A stretch of DNA of 64,000 nucleotides. It comes from Pocillopora verrucosa (Eukaryota > Cnidaria > Anthozoa > Scleractinia > Pocilloporidae). This document shows, piece after piece, positions 1-12,290 of the stretch. The translations under genes and the position numbers were made by a program. Location of the stretch: positions 3,092,309 through 3,156,308 of the forward strand of contig NC_089325.1 of the NCBI RefSeq assembly GCF_036669915.1, read 5' to 3'. The number at the start of each line of letters is the position of its first letter. The stretch's first letter is position 1. The notes beneath the pieces were generated by a model. The model was given only the letters and a program-made list of their open reading frames with translations. It was not told the origin of the DNA and did no database searches.

Positions 1-3000
1 GTATCAACATGCGTTGAGTAGTTTTTCCGTACGCCAGTGTCATTCTCAAGTGGTCCTGGCAAAGTTCTCCAGGTTCACAAAGAGATTCCACATGTACCTG
101 CACAAGAGGACTAGGAATTCTGTTCTGGCTCAAGGACATAATGTGAACCAATGGAACCTGTTTAAAGAGTGAAAAAAAATGCCAAATCAACAGACGAAAA
201 GAAACAATTCCATGGAGTTAAAAGCATATTTTTGTTCAAAATTCTAGTGTTGATTTAAGTGTTTTTTGTCTTTATGGAACACCTAGTTGTTTTCATGTTT
301 AACTAACACACCTGGAAAGGTCTCTGCTCCTCCTGCAGTCGGAATCTTCCCTGTGCTTCCCTCCGCAACTCGAATTTTATTATTATTTCATTTTCCAAGT
401 TCAGAAGATGAAAATGTCTATTTTCTTGTTGGGGGGAGTACTCATTACCAAATGGAACAACTTGTATACTGGAGAATTGGTCTCGTTGTAGCTGCTTTAC
501 AATCGAAGCTACTCTGCCCTATATTAGGGGATAAAACAAATAGAAAATTTTCAAAAAATTACTCTATGTTATCATAGAAATCTGAAAATAAGCTGGCACG
601 ACAGTCAGAAATTTGAAAGTTTCAATTGAATAACAATACTCCATTGAAAGGTGGTGACTTCAGGACTAGGGTCTAGCCCTTGATTGTCACCTGATTTATT
701 TCCGGCTAAGAAAGAAACAATCTTCCTGGTACCCAAATTAAATTGTAATCGCAGGACGTTAAGTGAGTACCTGCAAATTGTCATTTAAACAACCTGGCCA
801 AATACTATGCAACAATTATTCACTGAAGTGGAGATGAATAGCGGTGGATATTTACCGTGCCGCCAAGCGTCGCGGTAATTCTCCATTACTTTCAAAATAT
901 ATTTTGTATGTACCACACAGAAACTAAAAAAAAGGTAGTTTTTTCATGTCAATGTACCAAAAAGTATTTAAAAAGATTACATTTTGCGACAATTGTTACA
1001 TTTTGCGGCGTAACACTGGCGTTTTATCGGAAAGAAAAAACGTAGGCATCCATTTCTTGTGCTTTTGAGCCAGTTGATTTTTCATTCCACTGGGGTGAAA
1101 AGAGGAATGGTTCCAAACTCAAGTATTTGTAACGGTTTACTCTACCTGCATCGACTGCTCCACACAGTATACTGAAAAGGTCATTACATCTAATAGTTGA
1201 TGATCGTTTCTTATCACATATAGTGTCACTTGTCGTGGTTGGCATGGATAAGGCACCGACGAGTCTGAAAAACCTACAAGTGAAATGATAAAGTGAAGTA
1301 AAATCATAATAATTTCGACCAGGTGCAATAATCAAGAGAGACGAGGAGATGGTCAACGCTATAACAGCAACATCGAAATCCGTTACAACCACTGTAACAG
1401 TAACAACTTTTAAACTTGCAACAGCAGCAGTAGCTGAAGGATTACAGCCAATTCTGTTCCCTCAGGCACCAATTTACCATGAGCGTCATGGACAAATAAT
1501 GCATTGTTTAACGACTAATAATTTGTGAACGTTGTAGACTTTCAAGGCACAACCTCTCTCACGCTTTTTCAGTATATGTTTGTAACTTAAAATGCCTGCT
1601 GTGTTTGAGTGTGCACTTTGAAATTACTTCGAAAAGTTGATCCTGGTTACTTAATATTAAGAAAGACGTTTTAGCACTTTTGTCAGTTTCGGATTGTTCT
1701 GTTAAACTGCAACTGCGAAAAAGGAAGCAGTGTTGCCAACTGTGAATACCCCAAAGAACTCTTATACGGACCTAACCCTTACTGAAGTTAAGTTGATGTT
1801 CAAACTTCTGTTTTCGATGACAGTCACAATTCTCAAAGTAACCACCATTTCTTACTTAACCAGTTTTCATCAAGTTCAATTTTTCACTCTATCATATACT
1901 ATCATGCAAAGAATCGATGAATTGTTTTACTGCAGGAGATATTTAAGATAATTTTTGAACAACAAATTAGTGCTTTTATATATAAGTTTAAAACATTTTA
2001 ATTCATTGTGAAAGTCAATCAAAAGTTTCTCTTGGATATACTTCAGTGAAGCAGATTTCAATAGAGCAAACGTCAAAAGATTAATATTTCGTGGAAACAA
2101 GATACTTACCTTCCACTGGAAGGTTTCCGCTTTGGATCACAGGGCTTTGAGCGCGTATGTCTACATTCGCGCTGTTTGTTGTTGGTTCTGCTTGAACCTC
2201 ACGAGATGTCTCGTGGGTTTGTGGTACCGATTCCATCCCTCTTGCAAGAGTCAGATGAAGTGCCTCAAGGTTAGTAGCCGAGAATGTGGTGGATTCTTCA
2301 TTCGAAACCCTGTCAGAAGTTTCCCCACTCTGATGAGTTTTTGCACTATATTTTCCACAAAAAGGGCATCTATCAGGTCTTCCGTAAGCAAAAGCATTGT
2401 TGCCGCGATAACAAACACAGTGTAATCTTGATGCCCCGTCGTCAAAAGCCTCGTTTGGTGATCGCCTCGTAGAAGAGGAAGGTTGAGCGGAACCATCTCT
2501 AAGATTACCACGATCACTTTCGTTTTCATAACTCGCTACGAGTTCTTCCTCGGAGACTTCATATGCGTCACTGGATACTTCATTTGCTCCATTGGAGGTT
2601 CCATTGTTACTCTAAAGATAAATGAACTTATTTAGTAATTTTATCTTCCTTCCTGACTATAAACTGGATAGATGCCTGAAGAATGTTACTTCCTTCTATT
2701 GCACTTTCACTTTCGACACTTACAAGGTGCTCTATGAAATATAAGGCCCTAAAGGCACCAGTTAAACATCCAACATCACTGTAAGAAAGAATGACTTAGA
2801 TCCTACGACAATTTGCTAACTAGGCAGCCTTAGTCGAAAGAACTATGAGACATCTCTTCGTCGAAACACTTCGAATGTCGATGGCTCGATGATAGTAAAA
2901 GGTGGTATGTTTCGTAACCTTGAGTGGCTTTCGAGAGACTGTGTGCGCAATTTATGCACTTTTGATTATAAATTCTTCACTGGTTTGAAAGACAACGTAA

Positions 3001-3078
3001 CTTGGGACAATATGGTGCAAAATAGATGATTAAAACACCTACAGTTAGCGAAGTATTCTGTGTTTCTTCCGGATTCAT
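1..3078 (-). CDS. Unit A zinc-ribbon/UPA adaptor-like protein, 3' end off window
   Basis: Exons read on the minus strand: 3043-3078 (ATG, 12 codons), 2110-2611, 1146-1264 or 1273, 312-491 and 1-157 (cut by the window edge). Phases agree throughout (0, 1, 0, 0). Exon 2 encodes an acidic, Ser-rich stretch and a zinc ribbon with ligands C77xC79 and C94PFC97, then a low-complexity linker. The next three exons form a UPA-like beta domain; they align with the same exons of units B, C, E and F and have the same intron positions as the UPA exons of the receptors. No ZU5 precedes it. Whether a CARD follows cannot be seen. The gene starts 300 bp from receptor A in divergent orientation, sharing a kappaB/IRF promoter. 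Likely a cytoplasmic partner of the receptor (inference). Exon 1 was chosen because its length, acidic content and donor phase match the first exons of B and E. Confidence 0.72.
2703..2714 (-). promoter_or_regulatory. IRF/ISRE-type element in intron 1 of minus gene A
   Basis: GAAAGTGAAAGT on the minus strand. The same 12-mer sits in intron 1 of minus gene B (25185-25196), so the element is conserved in position between copies. Confidence 0.5.
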
Positions 3079-3238
3079 TCTCCTTTTCCTTTGCGCCTTC
3101 GATCTCAGTTTCATTTGCTCTTCTGTATTAGACTATCACGTCATAATTTCATTCCTTAGCACACGAGTTTTGATTGGCTGGCTTTTTTTAAGCTTGAAAG
3201 ACATTGGTGGAGCGCAATAGAGATCAGAAACAAAGAAC

Positions 3239-3249
3239 GGGAAAACCCC
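3239..3249 (+). promoter_or_regulatory. kappaB-type site GGGAAAACCCC
   Basis: An 11-bp near-palindrome fitting the Rel/NF-kappaB consensus (GGG, A/T-rich centre, CCC), placed mid-promoter. The same 11-mer occurs on the opposite strand at 52543-52553 in unit E. Confidence 0.65.
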
Positions 3250-3254
3250 CTTTT

Positions 3255-3265
3255 GAAAGTGAAAG
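3255..3265 (+). promoter_or_regulatory. IRF/ISRE-type element GAAAGTGAAAG
   Basis: Perfect GAAAnnGAAA direct repeat, the core recognised by IRF proteins. The same 11-mer recurs in unit E (52595-52605, minus) and in intron 1 of the A and B minus genes (2703-2714 minus; 25185-25196 plus). Confidence 0.6.
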
Positions 3266-3377
3266 ACATACCAAGGCTTTCCGGGTAAGAATTGGTTCAG
3301 CGAAAGTTCTTCAGACATTTCCGGGTTTCACATCTTTCTTTGCAGCCGTGGTTTTTTGCATCATCAAAATAAGGGAA

Positions 3378-6300
3378 ATGTGGATTCACCTTTTGGAACT
3401 TTACGTTGTCATTTCTCACCTGGTAAGGTTAATAAGTATTTTGTCTCTTGACTAGAAAGTGTCAGAACAGGCAAGGGAGATACGTTGATCTCACCACAAG
3501 TTGGGACGTTTCAGTCGGGTTCAGATTGTTCTGGAAATTATGCTGTTTCACGAATATCTCAACTAGAGGTCCGACGAAACCTAAGTACATAAAATTAAAG
3601 TAGTTAAAATCAATTTTGATATGATTCATTGCATCAATATAGGTATCTGGGCAACTGTCCACCTACCTCTCCCCTAACCTAACAATAGTCAATTGATAAC
3701 AAGGTAGGGTTAATTTTGGGTTAGGGGAGGGGTAGGTGGGCAGTTGCCCAGATACTGGTATTGATCCGATCCACTTAAATACAAGGTATATATTGTAAAG
3801 GGGGTTAGTTTCTAAAGAAACTGGTGTTGCGTCGGTAGGAGAGTACAACAGATAGCTCTCTGGCAGTTTTAAGCCTGGCTCAGGAGGGTAAATTGCGTTA
3901 AAAAATTAATTGGCCATATCTCCGCAAAAACACAGCCGATTGCGCCGAAACAATACTTTCCGTACGAAAGTTTACCTTGAGGCCATAATTCTGACCATGA
4001 AGGTCACGTGTTGGGTCACGTGATCTTCATCAATCAAGCAGTTTTAACGGAATTAGTAAGATATACACAGAATCGTTACTGACCAATGAACGAAACAAAT
4101 ACTCAGTAAAAATTGCTAGCCATCTACATGTGGACTGAATCCCCTTCGTTCCTTCAGAAAGAAACTTAATGGCATTTAGGTTAATAGCTGTACTTGACAC
4201 ATCATTCCAAACGTGAAGAAAAAGTTTATCAATACCTTCTTCTATTTTTCAAAGGGCAATTGCGTGAAACGGAAACATAGGCACCGGCGGCCGCGTTATA
4301 AATACTTCTCTTTGAGCTACGAAAGATGCTGCCATGTTGTTTCTTTTCGATAATAATACATATAGCAGACTTGACTATTACCTTATACCGCTGTCTACGA
4401 AAGCGCAAATCAAATATGGCGGTCAGGGTCATTCAGAGGGACAATCACTGCGAAGTAAAGTGATACTGCCGTAATAACCGACAAGTTATTATTTAATGTT
4501 CTAGTACAGTCTGTTTGCGACTTCTGCAATTGTAGGGATACTGGAATACTTGAATTATGGTTAATGATTTGAGTTTGTTTGTTGTTGTTTTTTTTTTGCA
4601 ATTTCCACGCGTGCAACGCATTGCATGGCTTGTGGCTTCCAAAGGAATCAAATATACGACAGTGGGCTTTAATGTAAAAAATCTTAAATGTTTCTCTTGC
4701 CTTGAATGCGAATTCAATGTACCAACGAATAACAATGTTAAGCCGCAGAAGGACGGGGAAGGGAGAAATGACTGCTTGTGATAGCGCCCTAATAGTTTTT
4801 TAAAATTACTTTCTGCACTTTGGACTTACCAAATGTCATTTTTCAAGTACTGAGCTGAGTTCTTATTAGTGCTAGCAGTGAGAAATAGGGTGAAAAACAA
4901 GGAATTTCAAAATCAAACTCTTCCCTTCAACCCAACTTGATGAAAGATAACTTGCATGCCCACATTGCACTAATTTCCGGGCCTAGTTGCTAACCTCTGA
5001 CAAATTTCGTGAGGTACGCAAAAAAGCAAAAGGAAAGAAAAATAGGAATGAGTTAAAAAGACGAAGAAGCATGATGTCGTTTGACAGTGGAATTAACATG
5101 CAGGTTTGCTCATATTTAGCCATGCATGAGATGCAATTTCCCTTGCCAAAAAATAAGAAAAAAATAACAAAATATGATATTGATTCAGAAAAGGCATGCA
5201 AAAGCTGGCAACTGGAAGAGGGGTATCGGCTGTACATGGAACAAAGTGAGAGTAGACACTGATGTATTTGATAAACTAAAGAGCAAGCCCTAAGTTGTTC
5301 TACACACCAGCAAATTAAATATGGTGCCTGAAGATTACACTATGTCACTTTGTACACTTACAGACTCTTAGGGAGTACATGTGCACCCCTCTCATACGGT
5401 TAAAAGATCATTAAAAAAAAACGTCTAACTCAGGCTAATGACCAAGTTGAATGTCATTCTTAGTCAGTTATATAACTTGTAGTTAGTGATCAGATGGCAA
5501 GCTTAAACAAGAAAAAAATAAGTCTTTTCATTGCAGAAAATTCAGAAAGTTGAAAGTTAAATCACCTCAAAACATTCACCAGCTCCTATTACCATCTCTT
5601 GATAATTAGATGACACCTATGTAGCCAGTCCAGTCACATGTAAGCATTTCCTTGATGGTCTGTCAGTTAATATTTAATACAGGATTTATATCTTCCTACT
5701 TATTCTGATTCTTTGCAACACTTCACCAGATTCCAGTGTTGTTGGATGTCAACAGAATTTGCTGTAAACAAAATTATATTAAACAATATTGTTAAGTATG
5801 ATTGAAAATGTTGTTTGTTTGTCATGGGCATATCACTAGCCTTTGAAATGAAAACGTAAGTCAATGTCATCAAAGGTTTAAGCCGAGCACTCATTTTGAT
5901 CGATTCCGCAGCCAAAATCTATTTTTCGCCTTACATGTAAGAACACATCTGTTAACGTATAGCTCTTATTTTCCCTCATTAATTCGAAACTTATACATAT
6001 TGTAGCTTAGTTAATAACCTATCTCCGTTGAAGCTGGCAGGACTCACAGCACTCTCATTTTAATTTTGCTTAGAAAAGTATTGTACTGCGGATCACTAAT
6101 AAATTTATAACTTGGGATTGAACGTACCAAGGTATTTAAATTTGAAAAACAAACAAATCTGTTGTAAGCTGTGGGAAAGGTTCCTCACCGGGGTTTATCA
6201 ATTTATCAATCAAAATGCGCTTCCCTCGAATTAAACACTCTTAATTTGGATGTACGTACGCGTCAGTGTATTATCAGCTACAGCAAATTGGAGCTAATTT

Positions 6301-9300
6301 CTCGAAAATAACACAAAACCAACACTCACTTCAGCTGTAGACCTGACATCTGAGAGAAAAGATCGTCTTCTGAAATATTTAGGCTAGAAATTGATCTTAA
6401 CTTCATCGGAAACGTAACCGTTCTGATGGAAAAACGGCCGCCACGCCACTAACCTTGAAACTCTGCTGAGGGTCTCGAAACAAAATAGGACTCAGGTCTT
6501 AAAAAACTGCTTGTGAGGGTAATTCAGTCGTATCAACTGAGTCATCAGCTTCTAAACTCTTTGCGTGGCATATATTGTAACCTGTTTTAAATTCTAGGAA
6601 ATTCATTTTTGTCAACAGACAAAAAGAGAAGATTTGTGCAAGCTTTAATGTATGTTCATATTCTCATTGTCAGGTCAGCAAATTGCATTCTCTTCAGGTG
6701 TGCCGATACAATCAACAAGCAGTAGAGACCCCAGATGGTAGTTTCGCATGTGTGAATTGCTTGAAATGCCCCCCGGGATCGGGTGTAACGATCCCATGCG
6801 GTAACAAGATATCCCACGGTGCCTCTGCCAAATGCCAGACTTGTGCCTCAGGTTATTATTCTGAATTCTACTCATCTGAGAGCTGTAAGCCTTGTTCAAC
6901 TTGTGGCCCTAATGAAATCATGGTAACAAGATGTAGTAAAACCTCAAACACGCGATGTAAATGCAAGCCATGCCCAGAAGGGTATTACCAAGACCAAACC
7001 TTGTCCAAATGCCTTCCTTGTTCAGGATGTTGCTCAGGAGAATTGGATATGGTGGTTCCATCGTGTCTCAAGCAAGGAATGCCTCGCACCCAAGCATGTA
7101 GCTATCACAGGAAAAAACCCTGTTTAGCGAAGTGCTGGTATGACGAGATTACAGTTGTGAGGAATGATGGCGAACAGATCTGTTTACCCTGTCCTGCTTG
7201 TTCAGACGAATTTGGTCTGACCAAACCATGTGGAAGTTTCGTGACTGATGGTGCAATACCCAAGTGTCAACGTCCAATGGTAGGGAAAACATTTGTTAAT
7301 CGACATGGTACTTTACAGTCATGTAAAATCTGTGCTATTGGCCAAAACATTGTCGCCAATTGCTCAACCAAATCGAATACCATATGTGGTGGGTGCGAAC
7401 CAGGATTTTATTTGAATGACCAGTCAAATGCTTGTGAAGAATGCTTCTGGTGTTGTAACCATAAGGATAGAAAGAGTTTTATGGACTGTATGAAAGAGGT
7501 AATGATGTTGAAAGAGCCTTTTAGTGGGCTTGGGCTTCATCTGCTTTTTTCGTCCATTGCTCTGAACAGTCAATCTGGTCAGTTGCAAACTGCAAAACAA
7601 GAAAGCTCTCTGGTGGAATGTGTCAAACTTGATGCTTTCACAGCCACTTTAATAGGTCTGTGTGTTGCCCTGATTGTGTATCACATCTCTAAAAGACAAG
7701 GGCAAACTTTGAAAGGTAAAGGTCAATGCCCATTCTTAAATAATCTGGAAAAAGGACACAGTTTATCATTGGAAAAGAAAGACCCTTCTGAAAGTACAGA
7801 AACCACTCAATCCACACCTTCAGGCAAGTTAAATAACTAATTATTTTCGCTTTATATATATTGTTATATACCTCAAGTACTTACAATCAGTACTCGTGCC
7901 TCAAAATTATTGTTACAAGCGTTTTTGATAGTGGCTAGCCCACCTTTTGTCGCTAAATTTTTGTTTTGTATCTTATTAACTTATTTGCTTTTGTTTTAGG
8001 CAGAGCACCTCATAAGTATATGAAGTCTGGTGATCAAATGTGCATATAAAAAAGCTACCTTCAAGTTGCACATGTGCAGATTTTTATAATCAATTATTAT
8101 TTATCATTATTTTTGGATCTATTTCTTAGGTATTAAGAAAGTGGAGTGGGAGCATCCAAACCGATATGGCCCAGGTCATGTGGTGTTTGAAAAGACAGGG
8201 GTTGAGGCTGTTATCCTTGACAGTAATAAGTCTACCCTTCAACAAGTGCCAAGCGATTTGGTGTTACATGCCACATCAGACAAGCTGAATTTACCAGGAT
8301 TACTTAAGGATGGCGAATTTCCACTAAGTCCAGCATTTTATCTTGTCACAAGGAGCAAGTTAACAGGACCCCTTGAGCTTCAGATACCTCATGGTGCAAA
8401 CATGGTGCTATCTTGTAATAAGTGGAAAATCATTTTGAAGGAGTTGAAAAACGATGAATGGGTTGTTGTAAGCTATGTGAAGGGTAGTGGAATAAAAGAA
8501 TTCTTCCCCAAAAGTAACCATGTTAGTTTTGAGACAGACCATTTTACAACATTTGCAGTGGTTGGACACTGTGAAGAACAGTCCTTACCAGTACTCAAAA
8601 GAATGAAGGTCATGGCATTTTGTAATGACACCAGAGTTGGAGAAGACCTTGTCGTGAGGCTGTATTGCTTTGATGATTGTGAGTGGTCATTTGAGGTAAG
8701 CTCTTGGGAATAACTAATATAGTTTAAAGATCCTCACCTAATATTAAGCAATAAATAGATGATGATTCAATTTATTCGATTTCAATCTACAAAAAGATCT
8801 CTTTGGGTCATAACATTTCTTTCTACTAGGAGTAAAAATCCTGATATAATCAGAGGCTAGGTATTTTAATCTATGTGACATGTTACCAAGTTCTCAGAAG
8901 CTTTTTGCACATAACTGAAGTCTAGTTAGAATCTATCATGTAACTGCAGTTATTTATAATTTTGATGTTAAATTTGTGCTGGTCTAGTTCATCAAACATC
9001 CTACCTCCAGTCATGGTTAGTTATTTTGTGTGATCTATTTCTGTGTTAATAAATTTGATAAAACTTGTTTGACTTGACTCCACAGAATCTTTTGAGGGAG
9101 GAGAAAGAGAAAGGAGGAAAGTTTATGTCATCAGTGGAATCTCTTGATTTTTCTCTTAGTCACAGAGAAGATGTTGAAATTGTTGTAAAGGATGTTGATG
9201 GCTGGAAGCTAAAGAATGCTTGCCCAATGGTATTTTGCAGACTCTGTTTGAGTGCTATGCAATAACAGTGCAAGTTATTTAGAAAAGAGGAAAAATTTAA

Positions 9301-11435
9301 AGGATGATTCAAAGATCTTAATTTTTTGCACTTAGTAATTGAATTTTCTCAGATCCCTGAAAGTGTTGGTATCTCTGGGTGATTTTGAAAATATCTTAAT
9401 TTTTTTCTGCTTTATCTAGAAAATGAGCTATGCATCAGTGAGGAACTCTTTCAGTACAACTCCCAGATGCAATCTGGTATTTAGCCCTGCATCCAGTGAA
9501 AAGAAAAACGGCTTTTTTTCCACCATTGTTTTGACTCAGGCATCCTCTCAAACTGTAGTGTATGCAATCACTGCTATTAAGAAGGTAGGTGACTGTACAT
9601 TTTAGGTGGTACATTTCGTGGCACAAAATGATTATCAATTTCAAGATGTGAATTTGCAGGTGACTCAGTGGTCTCATTTTAGTATATTTAAATTTGGATC
9701 TGGTCATTTTTTTAAAAGTTTTTTCCTTGCCATGGTCATATTTGGTGTTCAGCACCAGAAACTAATAATTTAAACTTAAAGGTATAGATGCATTGATTAA
9801 AATTGTCAAAGTAAATCCACAACACCAAAGAGAGTTCACCAGCAGTGTAACATTAGTATCAGTGGGCTTTCCTGATCTTTTGGATCATGAGATATACCAA
9901 CTTAGAATAAAGCTTTTAATATTTGTTTATTTTATTGTAGGATCCAATCCGTTATGAAAACCAGAGCATGTTTCCAAATGCTGTGAATGGTGACTTCTTT
10001 GTACTTACCGAGGGGTAAAATAGATGAAAGTCAGTTAGGCTTTATGTAATGTTTAAAAAACGAGCAGCAGTGTTTTATTGGGTTTAAAAACACAAGGCAG
10101 AGCCTAATGTTTTTAGAGCCGATAAAATACGTGCTGCAAGTTTTTTTAACAGCTTCAAAACCCATGCCTCTCAAGAGATTTAGATAAACGTGACGTGACG
10201 TATTAAAGGTTAATTACATTTAGAAAGGGAAAGTGCCCCATGTTCAGCTGCTGTTAAAGGTTCAGAGAGTTTTTATTTGAAATGCCACCCAAAACCAAAA
10301 AGTGCTGAGGAAGGGAGTGAGTTCTTGGATAGTTCTATTCCAAAATCTACACAGTATGCCACAAAGTGGCTTAAGAAAATATTTGGCAAGTGGCAAAGTT
10401 CAAGAAGAAATAAGGACGCCAACTTTGAGGAAAGAAGATTCAAAGTCGAAGTGGACAATGTTCACAGCTTTATATAAAGATCACTGGTGACCTTTATATA
10501 AAGATAGTTTCAATTCAGAATAAGCAATAATTGGAATTGCTTGCACATTCAGCCGCGCACTCCCCTGGGACTGAAATGAAAGCCACCACCAGACTTTTCA
10601 GAATGGTCAAAGATTACCAGGTATAAAGGGTCATACACAAGATGTTATAGTAATGTTTTGATAGGCTGTTGGCCTCATGAGTTTTAATAAAAGTATCAAT
10701 AATTAGCATATACGGAAACTAAAACAGTAGATAGTGTTGAAGGGGCATGCTGATTGGTGACTCAAAGTGCACAAATCCATCGTTATTCACCTCCGAGCAA
10801 TATGCTCAGGATTTGTCCCTGAAAATATCGTAATTGTTGCAGGAATAAATAAGTTAAAACAATTTATTGTTATATGTTCACAGTGTTTTAGTATACACTA
10901 AAACAACTATTCATCTCAGTCCGTGGCTTGCAGTGGATACATGTATCCGCATTATTGTTTTGTGGCTCAGTAAATATCTACCACTAACCACCTCCACTTT
11001 GGTAAATAGTTGTTGAACATTCTTTTTGAATCGAAAACTACTTAGAGTGCAGAGAGTTATGTGCCTGAGGAGAATTAATGTTTCCCTCCAAGTAATCCAC
11101 TTAAGAGTAAAAATTACTTTCAGAGAATTTGTTCCATAGAGAAAAGATAACAATATTAGTTTAACTGATGCAGAAAGTCTTTATATGTTGGCCATGTTGC
11201 TACTTTCTTCCTTCTTCCAGAAGGAAATCAAGTCACAAGTATCGCAGATATCACTGTTGCAAACAGTAGAAAGGGAAAAGAGCAAGACTTCACTGACTGT
11301 ATTGTTCAGTTAAAAAGCTTCATATTAAACCTGATGGTCTTCAGAAATTATGGGTTTCAAAACTTGAACTTTAGCCATCATGAACTAGATGTATTACATG
11401 CATGTATGAGTGTATGTCATATTGTCTCTATTTGA
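3378..11435 (+). CDS. Unit A TNFR-type receptor with ZU5-UPA tail, no death domain
   Basis: Exons: 3378-3422 (start of signal peptide), 6674-7823, 8130-8695, 9086-9229, 9420-9584, 9941-9989, 11224-11435 (11221 is an equally in-frame acceptor); 776 codons, all phases agree. The protein has a signal peptide, about six Cys-rich TNFR repeats that look like a duplicated three-repeat block with diagnostic CSGCC and FWCC pairs, a membrane helix near residues 331-353, a Ser/Thr-rich juxtamembrane tail, a ZU5 domain (LSPAF and IPHGANMVL core) and a UPA domain (LYCFDDCEWSFE, then GGKFMSSVESLDF, then DVDGWKL). A short exon and a novel tail follow where unit C has its DD. No death domain was found before the next gene. 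The donor at 7823 is GC (CAG/gcaagt), an AG-flanked GC-AG intron; the sister gene B has GT there. Probable role: cell-surface TNF-ligand receptor signalling through ZU5-UPA contacts. Confidence 0.85.
3633..3765. repeat. Palindromic MITE in intron 1 of receptor A
   Basis: Two arms of about 50 bp (3633-3690 and 3710-3765) are almost perfect inverted copies, starting GTATCTGGGCAACTG and ending CAGTTGCCCAGATAC, around a short loop. Short, non-coding and fold-back: a MITE-like element. Confidence 0.75.
3770..6660. other. Long intron 1 of receptor A, no gene seen
   Basis: The stretch is A/T-rich with poly-A/T runs. The few open frames are short, low in complexity and have no recognisable domain or supporting splice pattern. 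I see no RNA gene. Confidence 0.5.
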
Positions 11436-11931
11436 CCGTGCAACTAGTTTAAACTAAGAACTTAGATGAAAGAGTGTTTTTGAAAAGTGAACATGATTAG
11501 TTTTTACACAGAAAATTGAATGTGAGACTCTTAGACTTTTAGATCTGAAACTCAACTCCTACTTAGTATATTTAGTTAATATTCTTACATCATAAGTAGT
11601 AGTTTGCCATCAAAACTGTAAAGGGTATGGCCTATTAGGTTCTGAACATAGGATATTGTACGTTATCTATCTAAAGCTAATGATTGTACAGATTAAGTGG
11701 GAGTGATCACTTGTATGAGTAATGTTTGATAACCACAAAAGCCAGTGTGATATAAAGTATTGTGCTAAGTGGTGAAACGAACAATGAAGAGAGCATTCAT
11801 TCACACTATAAAGTAATTTTAGGTTGCTATGTTTATTCTGATCCATTCTCAAGAATGCAGTTCTTGTTTGGCGAGCATGACGTAATTAACCATAACTGAA
11901 ATTTCATCAATATGGTTACATTCACATTTAC

Positions 11932-12290
11932 TTATTTACTCTCTGTCTTCCATGTAACTGAAAACGTTTCAACACGAGACGTTTAGTAGCCTCTTGGTTT
12001 TCTCGTTTTTGCTTCAAAATACCTATGAAAATGTCTAGAATATTCCCTTTTCTGGGTACTATCATGAGCAATCCATCAATGCCCTCTAATGGGCGAGAAA
12101 ACTTCTCAGAAATGCCTTATCATTAGCAGTCAAGATGTTGCATTGGTTGATAGGCTCAGGATTTTGAAAGAGGTTCCCAATAATGACGCAAAATCAGTAA
12201 TCTCTGAAGCCCAGGACTATGATTATCTTCATTAAACTCCTGATATCCACCTATTATTCCTATTCTACCTTGCTGTCCTTTGTGAGAAGA
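11932..12290 (-). pseudogene. Relic CARD exon between receptor A and unit B
   Basis: On the minus strand this matches the terminal CARD exon of minus gene C (30876-31192) base for base over long stretches, including the DNA for the motifs NILTANDKAFLRSF and RKGNILDIFI. It has a one-base deletion after SFLAH that shifts the frame into TAG, and its 5' third is scrambled in frame. It lies tail to tail with receptor A exactly as the CARD exon of gene C lies tail to tail with receptor B. It is therefore the dead 3' end of an ancestral unit B adaptor gene, now separated from the surviving UPA exons by about 9.4 kb of repeats and a dead unrelated gene. Confidence 0.8.

Larger units (their letters stand above)
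3079..3377. promoter_or_regulatory. Unit A divergent promoter
   Basis: The 299 bp between the two start codons holds a CCAAT box (ATTGG near 3174), a kappaB-type site at 3239-3249 and an IRF-type element at 3255-3265, six bases apart. The arrangement is repeated in units B, E and F, which supports one control region for both genes. Confidence 0.7.

Noticed and set aside
1024-1392. Open frame of 122 codons on the minus strand
   Set aside because: The real coding signal at 1146-1273 is in another frame (LYVIRNDHQLL), where it aligns with the first UPA exon of unit B and has matching splice sites.
2251-2529. Minus-strand open frame of 92 codons
   Set aside because: It overlaps the zinc-ribbon exon in the wrong frame; the frame with C77xC79 and C94PFC97 is open across the whole 2110-2611 exon.
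4987-5262. Basic 91-codon open frame inside intron 1 of receptor A
   Set aside because: Low-complexity Lys/Arg/Asn-rich, A-rich DNA, no homologue in the sister intron, no splice support.
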